A stretch of DNA of 64,000 nt, from positions 953,291,705 through 953,355,704 of the forward strand of contig CM062817.1 in NCBI GenBank assembly GCA_031772625.1. The letters are read 5' to 3'. The notes below the pieces were generated by a model, which had not been told where the DNA came from, ran no database searches, and saw only the letters and a program-made list of their open reading frames with translations. A program made the translations under genes and the position numbers. Below, one piece after another: positions 21,997 to 32,736 of this stretch; position 1 is the stretch's first letter; every line of letters begins with the position of its first letter. The DNA is from Pinus tabuliformis. Its lineage: Eukaryota > Streptophyta > Pinopsida > Pinales > Pinaceae.

Positions 21997-23896
21997 TGTT
22001 TGGTCAATTTAGTGATGTCTAAATTGAAACTTTTAAATGTCAACCCGGGGCTCGTAAGTTGATGAAGTGAGGTGTACTATATGTACTTAGATAACCTTTT
22101 CTTAGTCTTTTGTCATTTTTAGCTTTTTTTTTAAGTTTGTTTTCGAATGTATCTTTCCTACTGTGATGTGATGGAAATGTAATAAAGCAAGTGAAATGTG
22201 GATGATTGTGGTGATCTCTAAATGATTTCTCAAAACTTAAAAAGTATTCTACAAGAAAGCTTGAACAACAACTGCAATAAAATCAACTCTTAAAGGAAAA
22301 TAAAGACATCAAATAAAGGACTAATGACATCGGCCCAGTATCTCTGCTGCTAAATGAAAATGAAAATGAAATCTATATTAAATCCAACTAAAAGTAAGAA
22401 CAACTATCTCACACTATTTCAACTCTTCAACTTAATCTTCTCCATGAAAAGATATCATGAAATGTTAAGCAATGTGAAATCTAAGTGAAACTACATAAAA
22501 GAGACTAGTCACAATACTTTAACTTTCTCTTAACCTTTTGCCTTTCAGCTAAATTTATCATGTAAGAAACAGTTATGAATAAGTCAAGTAATGTGAGTTC
22601 TAAAGCAAACTAAATCAAGCTATACTAAGTGATATTTTGGCTCCCAATAAAGCTATTTGATTATGGAAAAGGAACCATCAATAGATGAACAACTTGATAT
22701 CTAAGAGCAAAAAGTAAATATGCAAGTTAAAGAAATGACAGTAAGGAAAATCAAAACTGCAAAACAATGAAGGTCAGCAACATAGACAAGATGATCACGC
22801 ATGCCACTAGTTATGAAAAGAAAAGAAGGAAAACTGTCCCGGGCTTGGCTAAGAAACCTGCATAACACACTGATCAGTCATGAACATAAAAGTGCAGAAA
22901 TGCAAATCAACAGAAATCAAAGTTTATGTACAACTAATATACATGTTGAAAAGAAATAAAAACGCAGCAATTTAAAAGACATCTGTACAGCTAATATACA
23001 TGAAACAAGAAAAAGAAATGCAAGAAATTAAAGGTTACTGTACAGGGCTTCAGCAAACAGGGGCCCTCTACCTACTTCAGCCGGTTCAAGGAGCAGTTAT
23101 ACGCTTAAATGCAAAACAGTCTTCTCATGTATTGAACATCAAATGTAAAGTACAGTGGGGAGCTCAAAATTACATACAAAACGATTACAAAAACGATTAA
23201 CTCTACAGCGTTCAAGGATGCTTTATTTATAGGGAGAAAGCAAACTACTTTAACGAGATCTATGCTATTCAACCAGCTGTTTAAAAACACGTGAATCCTC
23301 TGCGTCCCCGGATCTAGGTAACTGTCATCGTGTTCATTCAATCTGGAGAGTATGGCTGTTGGATTCATGCTTCTAGATTGTCTCTGTGGCTGAGGATGAT
23401 GCCACTTAGCTTCACGTGCCCAAAAACAGAGCAACGCAGAGCTGTGCCACCGCTGAACTTCACGTGCCCAAAAACAAAGCAATGCAGAGCCGTGCCACCG
23501 CTGAACACTCCTGTTGACTGGTATTTGCCTCCTCGTTGACCGCGGGCTTTTATGGCTGTTCTGGGTGATCTGGAGGGACACGTCCCATGTCCTTGACTCC
23601 TGGAACTTGCCCATGTGGCTCATCTTCTCGGAGGACACCTGTAACATATCATTTAATAAAACAGCTGTGAAATCCTGTGCTGGCTGCAGAAACCTGGATC
23701 AGCTGCGGAAACCTGTGTTGGCTGCGGAAACGCAGCACTCTGAACCAAAATTCTAAACCAAACAACAGTCATTAGCATAGTTAGAAAACCATGTAAAAAG
23801 TCCTAAAATACAATGATTTAATCAACTTGGTGGATGAAATGAGTGGGAAAAGGAGGCTGAGAGGTGTATGGGAAGGTACAGGTTCAAGGCTCTACA
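21997..23896 (-). repeat. 3' LTR of the Athila-like element
   Basis: On the - strand it starts TGTAGAGCCTTGAACC and ends AATTGACCAAACA. Pairs with 32737-34588. It carries a 48-bp tandem duplication (about 23411-23506) missing from the 5' LTR. Short ORFs inside it (for example 23105-23647) are ordinary LTR sequence. Confidence 0.96.
23224..23231 (-). promoter_or_regulatory. TATA box in the 3' LTR
   Basis: TATAAATA on the - strand, in the context CTCCCTATAAATAAAG. The same site is present in the 5' LTR at 33964-33971, where it would drive the genomic RNA. Confidence 0.6.
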
Positions 23897-23908
23897 TACC
23901 CCCACTGT
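23897..23908 (-). other. Polypurine tract of the Athila-like element
   Basis: The - strand reads CACAGTGGGGGTA directly before the 3' LTR, a G-rich purine tract of the usual kind. Confidence 0.75.
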
Positions 23909-23953
23909 GAAGGTGTTGCATGTCCTCATGCAACCAAAACTTAGTTCTTTTCC

Positions 23954-25543
23954 TCAATCCATGTGCTCTGATGCCTCTGCAAGAACATTCAACCTTCTTC
24001 TCTTTCTCCTTGATGCCAAAATGGTCCTTGGTTTCTTGACTAGACATCTGAACTTCAAATTAATCAATGCCCTGCTCAGCTTCTTACACTTTTTCTTCAG
24101 CTTTCTATTCTTCTTTTGCCACAGTCCTAAGTGGAGCATAGTATTGTCATGGACAATCTTGTCTACCTTACTCTGTTCTTTTAATGCTTCGTTTTCTTGT
24201 TTAATATGCCTATTTAGGACTTCCAACTCAAACACTTCCTGTTTTAAAGACTGTACTTGTTCATCCAGTGGCAATATGGTGCTTGGTCCTGCAACTGATT
24301 GCTCCAAGGACTCTAGGTAGTTGTATACCTGCTGCTGGTCAGGGTCTACTTCAGGTGTTTTTCTTGGGCTATGCTCAAAATCAAAATCTGGTTGAGGTTC
24401 TGGCTGAAAAGGACTCTCATCACGTGGAGGAGTTGACTCAACACGTGGAGGGCTTGACTCAATGTCAGGCTGAGTTGGAGGTGTTCCCTTACCTAGATCA
24501 ATGAAGTGTGATTGTTTTTCTTGGGTCACTTTCTTCTTTCCTTTGAGCCTACTACTTCTTCTCACATATGGACTAGTGCTCTCTTTCTGGGCACTCTGTT
24601 TTTCTTTTTGTTTTCCCTTTTTGATGGCAGCAGCATGAAGATGTGCTAATCTATCGGCTAGAGTTTGAGACTCTTCTTCTACAGATGGTTCAGGGGATGG
24701 ATATGTCTCTTGAATAGTTATTTTACCTTTGTCCTTTTTCTGCTTCTTATTTCTAGCTCCCTCTTCTTCTTCCTCCTGAACAGTTTCCTAAGTGTCTACT
24801 GTAGGAAGGTGGGCTGTAACATTTCTTTCTTTCCTCCTACTTATTTTTGGGATTTTTGGGGAACTGCTGGCAGAGGCTTCAGTCACTTCTTGGAAGTGAT
24901 TTCTGATCAAAAACTTTTCCCAAGTATCGTTATTATTTTTCAATTGATCTTCAATGAGAATTCTGATGAGCCCGTGATGGTAAAGGTGGGATTCAATATG
25001 GCCTACATGTTTCTGAACAGTAGAGCTCATTTTCTTCAGGCTTGCTAACAGAAAGTAAGGTAAATTAAGGGCATGGCCTTCCATAAGATTCATCATAATC
25101 CTTGCATGATACATGTACATGGTGCCAAAATGACCCTCGCATGTAATAAACTTCTGAACAAGTAATAACAGCGTAGACCATTCTTCTTTGATTACATGCA
25201 CAGGAATTCCTTTAGTAAATATAAAAGTATCCATACCTGGGTTTTTGAGCATGACTTTCCATCCTTGATCATCCAGACCTCTGTTTTTAAACCATCTGTC
25301 TCCTTCTTGTGGTAAATTGGTTGCTGCTGCTATTGTGGCCTCTGTTATTGTAAATTTCAAGTCCCCTACCTCCACTACGTGTCCATTAAAGGACCGAGCA
25401 AAGGTTTTAGTGACTTCCTTATTATAACCTCTGAACTTTTGAATAAATTTCAGCCACTTTGCTTTCTTCAATGACTCCTTCGTCTGCAGATACCCCTCCA
25501 GGTATTTTGGGCCCTCAGGTTCAGCTCTGAGTAACTTTCCCAT
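23954..25543 (-). pseudogene. Third ORF (env position) of the Athila-like element, one internal stop
   Basis: A single - strand frame from ATG at 25543 to the stop at 23954 is open except for one TAG at 24788-24790. The N-terminal part (about 250 aa) has a globular look: FARSFNGHVVEVG, FTITEATIAAATNLP, GDRWFKN. This resembles the plant transposon domain often annotated in the 3' ORF of Athila elements (Transposase_32-like; inference). The rest is charged and low-complexity, with RRSSRLKGKKK, a run rich in P, E and S, then a coiled coil (about 23960-24290: QSLKQEVFELEVLN). No signal peptide or clear membrane segment is visible, so an envelope role has no support here. Function unknown. Confidence 0.7.
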
Positions 25544-26264
25544 TCTCAACTTTCAACCCCGACTGAAAATTTTACTGTGTGTGGACGTTCAAGGGAAAAA
25601 CGAGCTGATTACGGGATTCTTAAGGTAAGTGGAGTGGCAGTAATCGAAATGCAAAGCGTATGCAGTGACTGTAATCAGGGATTAGAGCAAAGCTATGGAG
25701 GTTGCAACGGAAATGGAGAGTAGGAAATAGTATGAATACAAGGGAGTAAAGGATAAATAACAGAAACAAGTTCAATGCATGCGGGAGTGGAGTGATAATG
25801 GCAGAATAACAGCTGAGTCCTTTTGGGATCAGATGACTTACGCCACGTCTCAACGTTGGCTGCGGAAATTATGGTGGAGGAGAGCCGTAGTACAGTAGGT
25901 CACTTCTTCCACGTACGTCCAATAAATGAAAGAGCAGCCCCATTTCGAGTTTGAATTAATAGTGGTTATGGGACCGTTAGAAAGAAATGAGGTGGATGGA
26001 TTATCATCGTGGAAGAGGAGTGATATGGATCTTGCCGTATCAAATCATTGTATTTAGTGGAATTTCCATGATCTAATAACTATGCATACAATGACATTAA
26101 ATTGTTATTTGGTAGAGATTTTGATCATACCTTTGGAAGTTTGCCATTTGTTGATTAAGGCTTCTGACCCATTATTGCTCTTTGATCTTGCAGATGCCTC
26201 ATATCTTTGCTGCCTTTGGTGATGATGATGCTAACCTTTGACTGTGATGATTTTTTTTTTAAAA

Positions 26265-26372
26265 CAGAGTGCTGCTGGCTGTAGAGACAGAGTGATGCTG
26301 GCTGCGGAAATCGTTTCTGGCTGCGGAAACTGGTGCTAGCTGCGGAAACGGTTCCCAGCTGTGGAAACTGAG
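26265..26372. repeat. Cluster of GGCTGCGGAAAC motifs
   Basis: Five spaced variants (GGCTGTAGAGAC, GGCTGCGGAAAT, GGCTGCGGAAAC, AGCTGCGGAAAC, AGCTGTGGAAAC) at about 19-20 bp spacing. Similar triplets lie in both LTRs (about 23687-23731 and 34375-34423). Confidence 0.85.
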
Positions 26373-26447
26373 ACAACACCCCTTTAACTGCACAAATATA
26401 GTTAGAGAAGAACTTAACTAAATGAAATAGTCCTGAAGGGGACTTTT

Positions 26448-26588
26448 ATTGATGGAATGAAATGAAATGAGTGGAATGAGATGGAAATGAAATGGAGTGA
26501 AGTGGAATGAGATGGAAATGAAATGGAGTGAAGTGGAATGGAGATGAAAATGAGATGGAGGTGAAGTGGAATGACAAGTGAGGTGAAG
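26448..26588. repeat. Purine-rich minisatellite
   Basis: Repeats of GGAATGAGATGGAAATGA followed by AATGGAGTGAAGT, with a unit of about 36 bp and several degraded units. The + strand is almost purely G, A and T. Confidence 0.85.
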
Positions 26589-26757
26589 ATGGAAAGAAAG
26601 AGAGTTTTTTTTTTTTGGAAAATATAGAGTGTCAGGTACCCCTAATTTTCACTCTACATTTTCTGTATAAGACTGCCAATCTATGATTGGTTTTCAGGCT
26701 TATACAAAAGATTTTTTTTATTTTTTTATTTATTTTTTTAACTGAAAGAAACAAAGA

Positions 26758-27972
26758 CTAGGCTGATGGAGGAGAAGGACTCTTCTCCACCAGCCTCATT
26801 GCAGAATTTTCTTGAAACATTTTGACAAAGTCCTCTTTTGAGAGTGGCTTATGATAAATTTTCAATCGGTGGCCATTCACAATGAGAGGAGTTTGAAACT
26901 CATCAATAGTCTTGACTCGAACTGCTCCATTTCTAAAGACTTCATCAATCTCATATGGTCCAAGCCAATGAGTCTGAAATTTCCCTTTGAAGTCTTTAAA
27001 CTTGGAATCAAACAGTAACGCCCAATCTCCCTTTTGAAACTTTTTCTCTTTGATATATCTGTCATGCCACTTAGTTCTTTGGTGTTGAACTAGATCAGTC
27101 CTTAAAATTGCATCTTGTCTTATTTCATCTAGCTCATTCAGCTGCTCCATTCTGTGCTTTTGGGCTTCTGATAGATTCATCCCCAACTGAACTGCCATCT
27201 TGAAGGTCTTGACTTGAAACTCAATGGGGAGCAGGACTTCTTTCCCATAAACAAGTTCATAGGGAGAATGTCCTGTTGTGTTCCTCCATGTAGTTCTATA
27301 GGCCCATAAGGCTTCAGGAAGCCTTTCTGCCCAATCTCTTCTGTGGAGATGAACAGTTTTGGTGATGATGCTCTCAAGAACTTTGTTTGTAGATTCCACT
27401 TGACCATTTGCTTGCGGATGGTATGGAGTATATTTTCTGTGCTTGATTTTGTATTCTTCCATCAGCTTCTCCATCAAGTTAGATGTAAATTGACTTCCTT
27501 GATCTGTCACAATTTCTCTTGGGACACCAAAACGAGTAAAAATATCCTCAAAAAGAAATTGAACAACCGAATTTTCAGTGGCAGAAGGCAATGCCTTGGC
27601 TTCTACCCATTTAGTAACATAATCAATGCAAACCAATATATACTTCTTTTGTCTAGATGGTGGATTAATAGGTCCAATGAAATCTAAAGCCCATTTTTCA
27701 AAGGGTTCGATGAGTACCTGTGGTTGTAATGGCATTTCATTTGAAAGAGTTGGTCTCCCAACTCTTTGGCAGCTGTCACACCTTTTAACATATTGTTTTG
27801 CATCTTTGAAGAGAGAAGGCCAATAATATCCTAAAGAAAGGATTTTATAGGCAGTCCTCTTAGCAGCAAAGTGTCCACTGCATGGTTCATCATGACATGC
27901 CTTAAGGATGTCAGGCATTTCATCTTCCCGAACACATCTTCTGATCACACAATCTAGCCCTGTTTTAAACAA
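26758..27972 (-). CDS. Integrase part of the Athila-like polyprotein (404 codons)
   Basis: The enzyme would insert the cDNA into the host chromosome. Counting from 27972: H2C2 zinc region H27, H34, C65, C68; catalytic core D97 (WALDFIG), D157 (EIVTDQGSQF), E193 (HPQANGQVEST), with the expected 35-residue spacing; then the GPY/F-type C-terminal region with HWLGPYEID near residue 340. It lies in the same frame as the gag-pol ORF upstream and is separated only by the TGA at 27997-27999 plus eight codons. It has no ATG at its start (the first codon is TTG), so it is the tail of the polyprotein, not a separate gene. All catalytic residues are present. Confidence 0.93.
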   Translation of the reverse strand: MFKTGLDCVIRRCVREDEMPDILKACHDEPCSGHFAAKRTAYKILSLGYYWPSLFKDAKQYVKRCDSCQRVGRPTLSNEMPLQPQVLIEPFEKWALDFIGPINPPSRQKKYILVCIDYVTKWVEAKALPSATENSVVQFLFEDIFTRFGVPREIVTDQGSQFTSNLMEKLMEEYKIKHRKYTPYHPQANGQVESTNKVLESIITKTVHLHRRDWAERLPEALWAYRTTWRNTTGHSPYELVYGKEVLLPIEFQVKTFKMAVQLGMNLSEAQKHRMEQLNELDEIRQDAILRTDLVQHQRTKWHDRYIKEKKFQKGDWALLFDSKFKDFKGKFQTHWLGPYEIDEVFRNGAVRVKTIDEFQTPLIVNGHRLKIYHKPLSKEDFVKMFQENSAMRLVEKSPSPPSA

Positions 27973-27996
27973 TTCATTAGAAATCCATGAATACTT

Positions 27997-30900
27997 TCAA
28001 CTCTCCTGAATGATTTTCCTTTTCTCATTAGGAAATAAGTGTGGAGGTAGCTTCCCTGTAACCAAATAATTAGCAATATCTACATACCAAGGAGTTTTAG
28101 TAGTTACTGCAAACAAATATTCATCTGGAAACTTATCCTCTACAGGAGAATCTTCGTTAGTATTTTGGATTCTAGACAAGAAATCAGCTACTGTATTTTG
28201 TTTCTCTAGTCTATCTAACACAGTAATATTGAATTCTTGTAAAAGTAAAAGCCATCTTGTAACTCTGCCATTAGTAACAGGTTTGTTCATGAGATATCTA
28301 ATTGCAGCATGATCAGTATGGACAAAAGTTTCATAGCCAGTTATATAGTGTCTAAACTTGTTGATTGCATGAACAACGGCTAAGAACTCTTTTTCAGTCA
28401 CAGTATAATTTAACTCAGTAGGAGTCAAATTTTTACTGGTGTAGTAAATGGCATAAGGAACTAAATCCTTTTGACCCAACACAGCTCCTAGAGCTGTATC
28501 TGAAGCATCTGTAGAAATATGGAAAGGAAGTTTCCAATTTGGCCCTCTCAAAATGGGTGTTTCAGATATTCTTGTTTTCAAAGTTTCAAATGCAGATTGA
28601 CAGTCAAGATCCCAATTGAATTCACAGTCTTTTGTAAGTAATTTGAAAAGCGGAGATGCTATCTTAGTGAAGTTTTCAATAAATCTTCTATAATATCCAG
28701 TAAATCCAAGAAAACTTCTAACATCTTTTTGACAATTTGGAATAGGCAACTTAGAGATGACTTCAACTTTTGATCTATCAACTTTAATTCCATCTCCTGA
28801 AATATGATGTCCTAAAACAATCCCTTCAGTAAACATCATAAAGCATTTCTCATGACTTAATGAAAGATTTGTTTCTTTACATCTTATAAGGACTTTTTCC
28901 AAATTCTCTAATGCCTCTTCAAATGAATTACCATAAACTGTAAAATCATCCATATAGACCTCTACACAATCATGAATTAGATCAGAAAATATTCCTAGTA
29001 CTGCCCTTTGAAATGTTGCGGGTGCATTACATAATCCAAAAGGAAGTACTCGGTAAGCAAAAGTTCCCCATGGACAGGTAAATGTGGTCTTGTTCTGATC
29101 TTCAGGTGCTACCTGAATCTGATTGTAACCACTAAAACCATCCAAAAATGAGAAATACTTTTTGCCTGCTAAAGTATCTAATACTTGATCAATAAAGGGC
29201 AAAGGAAAGTGATCCTTCAAAGCTGCTTTGTTCAATTCCCTGTAATCAATGCAAACCCTCCATTTACCATTCCTTTTAGGTACTATAACCAAAGGAGAAA
29301 CCCACCGGCTATCTGAAATGGGGTAAATGAAGTTTACATTAAGTAACTTTTGGAGCTCTTCTTTCTCTATCTCCCTAAGGTTTGGATTCATCCTTCTTTG
29401 AGGTTGTCTGATTGGTCTACTATTTTCCTCAATGTAGATGTGATGAATGCAAGTCTTAGGGTCAATACCTTTCATATCAGTATAATCCCATGCAAATGCA
29501 ATAGAATGTTTTTGCAAGATTTTGGTTAGCTCCCCCTGTTGTGATTTTTCCAAGTTTCTGTTGATATTCAATGTTTTTCTTGGAAAAATCTCAATGGCAG
29601 AACTACCAAACTCTTCCATAGAGAAAAGAGACATTTGTCTAGATGATAGACACTCAATGTCAGAATCCAACTGAAATTGTGTGTGGTCATATTCTGAAGA
29701 TGGTTCAAAGTTTTCTAATGTGTTCAGAATTTGACTATCTTCACTAATCTCAGAAATGGTAAAGACAGGTTGTATAGTATCTTCATCATCAACCCACTCA
29801 TTATCTCCTATTTCTGTAATAGCTTTTGTTGGAGGATACAGATTGAACTTCTTTGTCGAATTACCATCAGAAATATACATATCCCCAGACCTACAACTTA
29901 TGAAAGCATCAGCTGTGGCTAGCCAAGGTCTTCCTAAAATAAGAGGATGTCCTCCTAGATTACTCTTGGGAGTTAAAATCATGAAATCCACTGGATATTC
30001 CCAAGAGTCTAAGGAGACTGGAATGTCTTCTAATACACCATCTGGTTTAATAATTGATCGATCTGCAAGTTGCAATAAAGTAGGTGTAAAGAGAAGGTTA
30101 GGAAGTTTTAGCTGTTCCATAGTCTGTCTACTCATGATGTTGATAGTAGCCCCTAAATCAATCAAAGTATTTGGTATTTCTACCCCATTGATATGTGTTT
30201 TAACAATTGGGCTACCGGGATCTACATATTTCTGCATAGTAATTTTTCCCATCATGATATCTGCAATTTTCCCTACCAGGTGGATCCTTCTGGTATCTCT
30301 TGGTTTCCTTCCTGGTCTTTTAAGACTCAACTCCTTTATTGTTTTTGTTAGAATAGGAATCTCTTTAATGGCTTGTAACAAGGGAATCTTGATACTAACC
30401 TTCTTCAATTCATCTAGAAAATTATAGTCAGGCAACCAAATTTGTTTTTCCACTCCTTTGTCAATTTGTAATCTTTCAGGAAAAGGAGGTGTGGATAAAG
30501 ATGCAGGTTGCTCAACTATGGGAGTTGTGGGGGTTAATTCTTTTTCTTTTTCTTTTTGAGTGTTTGGGTTTTGAAGAGATGCTTCAGAACCCTTATTGGC
30601 TTCAAGAGACTCTTCCTCAAAAATGCTTTGCTTTTGAGCATTTATAGAAGGTTTATCTAGGACTCTACCTGATCTGAGTTGTACTTCATTGAGAGGAACA
30701 ATCATATAGGTAGGAAATTGTTGACCTTCCATCATGTAAGCATTTTGAGGGTTTTTATTATTGGCGTTTGGCAATGGCTGAGAAGGAAGTTGATTTGACT
30801 TCTGTTGGAATGGAAGCAAGAGTTGAGAATTTGGATTCTGTTGAGAAGGTTGTTGTTGTTGTTGTTGTGGAAATGGCAATGATAGTTGTGGATTTTGATT

Positions 30901-32484
30901 TGGAAGTTGTGGAGCTTGTTGGTTTTGAAAAGATGGAGGATATTGGTAAAATTGAGCAAATTTCCCATAAGGATTTTGCATACCTTGTACCCATGATTGA
31001 AAAGGATTTTGAGGTTGGGACCAAGGTTGTTGCCAAGGATTCCAATTTGGTGGGGGTTGAAAATTCATAGAGTTGCTAAACCCTTGATTTTGTTTCCCCT
31101 GCCAAGGTCTCCTTGCAACAAAACAGAGAGATTCGATTGTATTTGGATCTTCTTGAAAGACAGCTTTGAGCCCAGGAATTGAAGGACAATCCTTGGTCTC
31201 ATGATTCTCTGAACAAATTACACATGTTTCTACAACTTTTGCATCTAAGGGACATTCCCTTAGACCATGTTTCTTCCTACATTTTGGGCAAAAGATGGCC
31301 AAAGCCTCAGCTTCTGCTTTCTGTTTATTGTGAATCTTAAGGGTGTCTAGTTGTTCACTAAGACTCCCTAAGATGTCAGTTTTGAATTCATCAAGCATGT
31401 TGCCAATCTCAGCCCTACTTACTGATCCAGTTGCAGATTTGCTTGCTCTGATGAGAGAAGGATCTCTAGGCCCTTTTTGAGTTTTAGATTTCCCCCTTGA
31501 GAGATGGACACATAGCTCTGCTATATCATTGAGTGAAAGTTGAGATATATCGCCCTTTCCCATCATGTTCAAAATATCTATCCATTCATCTCTAATGGCT
31601 TTTAATAGAAGGGCTTTCAAGGTTTCCTCATCTAAGTTATTCATTTTTGCTCTTTTCAGGTTGTATTGAAATCTTTCAAGTAAATCCTCCATGTTTTCAT
31701 CTTCTCTTTGCACCATTTTGAATACCTCATCCTTGTGATTGGTGGGCATACAATAGTCCAGGTACCTATCCAAAAATGCTTGTTTCATATCATTCCAAGA
31801 CCTAATGGATTGAGTGAGTAATCCCATGAACCATTTCAAGACTGCTCCCTTCAATGTTGAAGGAAACAATTTGAGTTTTTGAGAGTCTTCCAAATAATCA
31901 TAAGTTCGACACACTACCTCAAACTCAAATAGAAATGTTTCAGGGTCCTCATTCCTGAACCCATGGAAGTTTGGGAGGACAGATGGTGAGATGTTTTTCA
32001 TTGTGGCTCGGGAGTCCTCATCGACTATAGGAAACCTGAATGAGTTATCCCCATCCCTATTTCCCCCAATGTTACCTCTACCTCCTCCATTGTTTCCTCC
32101 TCCTCCTCTACCTCTACCTCTACCAAATCCAGTTGCTCCTTCCTCTGTCATGGTAGTTTCCCTGGAGACTTCAGAGTCTTCTGGTTCTTCTACTAAGGGT
32201 GTATGAGAAGGAATTTCTCCCTCTTCTTCAGATGATTCTACTTCTTCAATTACAATTTGTCTCTCTGTAGAAGGAAGGAAAGGATCTCTTTCTAATTCAA
32301 ATTCGATGGAAGGTGTGGGAGAGTCGACTCCTGCCTCTTGAATTCCAGGAATCCTAGGGCTAGGAGTGTAAGTTGGAGATGATGGAGGTGTCTCTTGTCT
32401 ATTCCTTGAAGTAGATGGACTTGTAACAATCGAACTCTTGGCTCTAGCTAAAAACCTTCCCCTAGAATCTCTTGCTCTATGCAT
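27997..32484 (-). CDS. Gag-protease-RT-RNase H polyprotein of the Athila-like element
   Basis: About 1,495 codons from the first ATG (32484). Residues 170-335 form the gag core (NFHGFRNEDPETFLFEFE, WNDMKQAFLDRY). Two zinc knuckles of CX2CX3HX4C type lie at 399-433 (CPKCRKKHGLREC and CVICSENHETKDC). A Q/N/P-rich linker follows (about 450-590). The protease has LIDLGATIN with Asp776 and ILGRPWL. RT begins near 1015, with YRELNKAALKDHFPLP, FTCPWGTFAYRVLPFGLCNA and YMDD at 1177-1180. RNase H starts near 1318 (STDASDTALGAVLG). The protein makes and processes the capsid and copies RNA to DNA in cytoplasmic particles. The frame ends at a TGA (27997-27999) just before integrase. RNase H and RT motifs are intact. 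Confidence 0.96.
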   Translation of the reverse strand: MHRARDSRGRFLARAKSSIVTSPSTSRNRQETPPSSPTYTPSPRIPGIQEAGVDSPTPSIEFELERDPFLPSTERQIVIEEVESSEEEGEIPSHTPLVEEPEDSEVSRETTMTEEGATGFGRGRGRGGGGNNGGGRGNIGGNRDGDNSFRFPIVDEDSRATMKNISPSVLPNFHGFRNEDPETFLFEFEVVCRTYDYLEDSQKLKLFPSTLKGAVLKWFMGLLTQSIRSWNDMKQAFLDRYLDYCMPTNHKDEVFKMVQREDENMEDLLERFQYNLKRAKMNNLDEETLKALLLKAIRDEWIDILNMMGKGDISQLSLNDIAELCVHLSRGKSKTQKGPRDPSLIRASKSATGSVSRAEIGNMLDEFKTDILGSLSEQLDTLKIHNKQKAEAEALAIFCPKCRKKHGLRECPLDAKVVETCVICSENHETKDCPSIPGLKAVFQEDPNTIESLCFVARRPWQGKQNQGFSNSMNFQPPPNWNPWQQPWSQPQNPFQSWVQGMQNPYGKFAQFYQYPPSFQNQQAPQLPNQNPQLSLPFPQQQQQQPSQQNPNSQLLLPFQQKSNQLPSQPLPNANNKNPQNAYMMEGQQFPTYMIVPLNEVQLRSGRVLDKPSINAQKQSIFEEESLEANKGSEASLQNPNTQKEKEKELTPTTPIVEQPASLSTPPFPERLQIDKGVEKQIWLPDYNFLDELKKVSIKIPLLQAIKEIPILTKTIKELSLKRPGRKPRDTRRIHLVGKIADIMMGKITMQKYVDPGSPIVKTHINGVEIPNTLIDLGATINIMSRQTMEQLKLPNLLFTPTLLQLADRSIIKPDGVLEDIPVSLDSWEYPVDFMILTPKSNLGGHPLILGRPWLATADAFISCRSGDMYISDGNSTKKFNLYPPTKAITEIGDNEWVDDEDTIQPVFTISEISEDSQILNTLENFEPSSEYDHTQFQLDSDIECLSSRQMSLFSMEEFGSSAIEIFPRKTLNINRNLEKSQQGELTKILQKHSIAFAWDYTDMKGIDPKTCIHHIYIEENSRPIRQPQRRMNPNLREIEKEELQKLLNVNFIYPISDSRWVSPLVIVPKRNGKWRVCIDYRELNKAALKDHFPLPFIDQVLDTLAGKKYFSFLDGFSGYNQIQVAPEDQNKTTFTCPWGTFAYRVLPFGLCNAPATFQRAVLGIFSDLIHDCVEVYMDDFTVYGNSFEEALENLEKVLIRCKETNLSLSHEKCFMMFTEGIVLGHHISGDGIKVDRSKVEVISKLPIPNCQKDVRSFLGFTGYYRRFIENFTKIASPLFKLLTKDCEFNWDLDCQSAFETLKTRISETPILRGPNWKLPFHISTDASDTALGAVLGQKDLVPYAIYYTSKNLTPTELNYTVTEKEFLAVVHAINKFRHYITGYETFVHTDHAAIRYLMNKPVTNGRVTRWLLLLQEFNITVLDRLEKQNTVADFLSRIQNTNEDSPVEDKFPDEYLFAVTTKTPWYVDIANYLVTGKLPPHLFPNEKRKIIQES

Positions 32485-32505
32485 GTCATTTTTTTTTTTC
32501 TTCAA

Positions 32506-32715
32506 GTCGGGCTAATAGTTCTCTTTTTGATCTTCCAGGTCACTCTAGGTGCAAGAAGAGAGAATACTCAAGAAACTATTAAACCAATAACTTTCTCTTT
32601 TCTGATCCTCCAGATCACTCTAGGTGCAAGAGGAGAGCATACTTTGAGAGGTTATCAATTTTCCTTCCTTGAAATTTTCTTAATTTTTTTTAGAAATTGG
32701 CTACCTAATTTCACT
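32506..32715 (-). other. Leader between primer site and gag, with a 75-bp direct repeat
   Basis: Two copies of a block containing CACTCTAGGTGCAAG (at 32541 and 32616, + strand coordinates) with matching flanks at a 75-bp spacing. The leader is where packaging and dimerisation signals usually sit, but the role of the repeat is unknown. Confidence 0.7.
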
Positions 32716-32733
32716 TCCCCGGCAACGGCGCCT
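32716..32733 (-). other. Primer-binding site, tRNA-Asp type
   Basis: The - strand reads GGCGCCGTTGCCGGGGA three bases after the 5' LTR, matching the 3' end of plant tRNA-Asp used by Athila-lineage elements. The expected leading T of TGGCGCC is offset by an A (TAGGCGCC). Confidence 0.88.
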
Positions 32734-32736
32734 AAA

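Larger units (their letters stand above)
25544..26757 (-). other. Spacer between integrase and third ORF
   Basis: 1.2 kb with no supported gene. It holds a purine-rich minisatellite (26448-26588) and a cluster of GGCTGCGGAAAC-type motifs (26265-26372, plus one at 25858). On the + strand there is a T-rich patch at 26608-26740. Confidence 0.6.

Noticed and set aside
23105..23647. 180-codon ORF in the Athila-like 3' LTR, also present as 164 codons in the 5' LTR
   Set aside because: It lies across the promoter and U3/R part of the LTR, has no domain, and its length differs only through the 48-bp duplication. An LTR-encoded protein is possible but unsupported.
30830..30900. TTG-repeat run in the gag-pol gene, considered as a microsatellite feature
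   Set aside because: On the coding strand it is the CAA run of the poly-Gln linker in gag and stays in frame.
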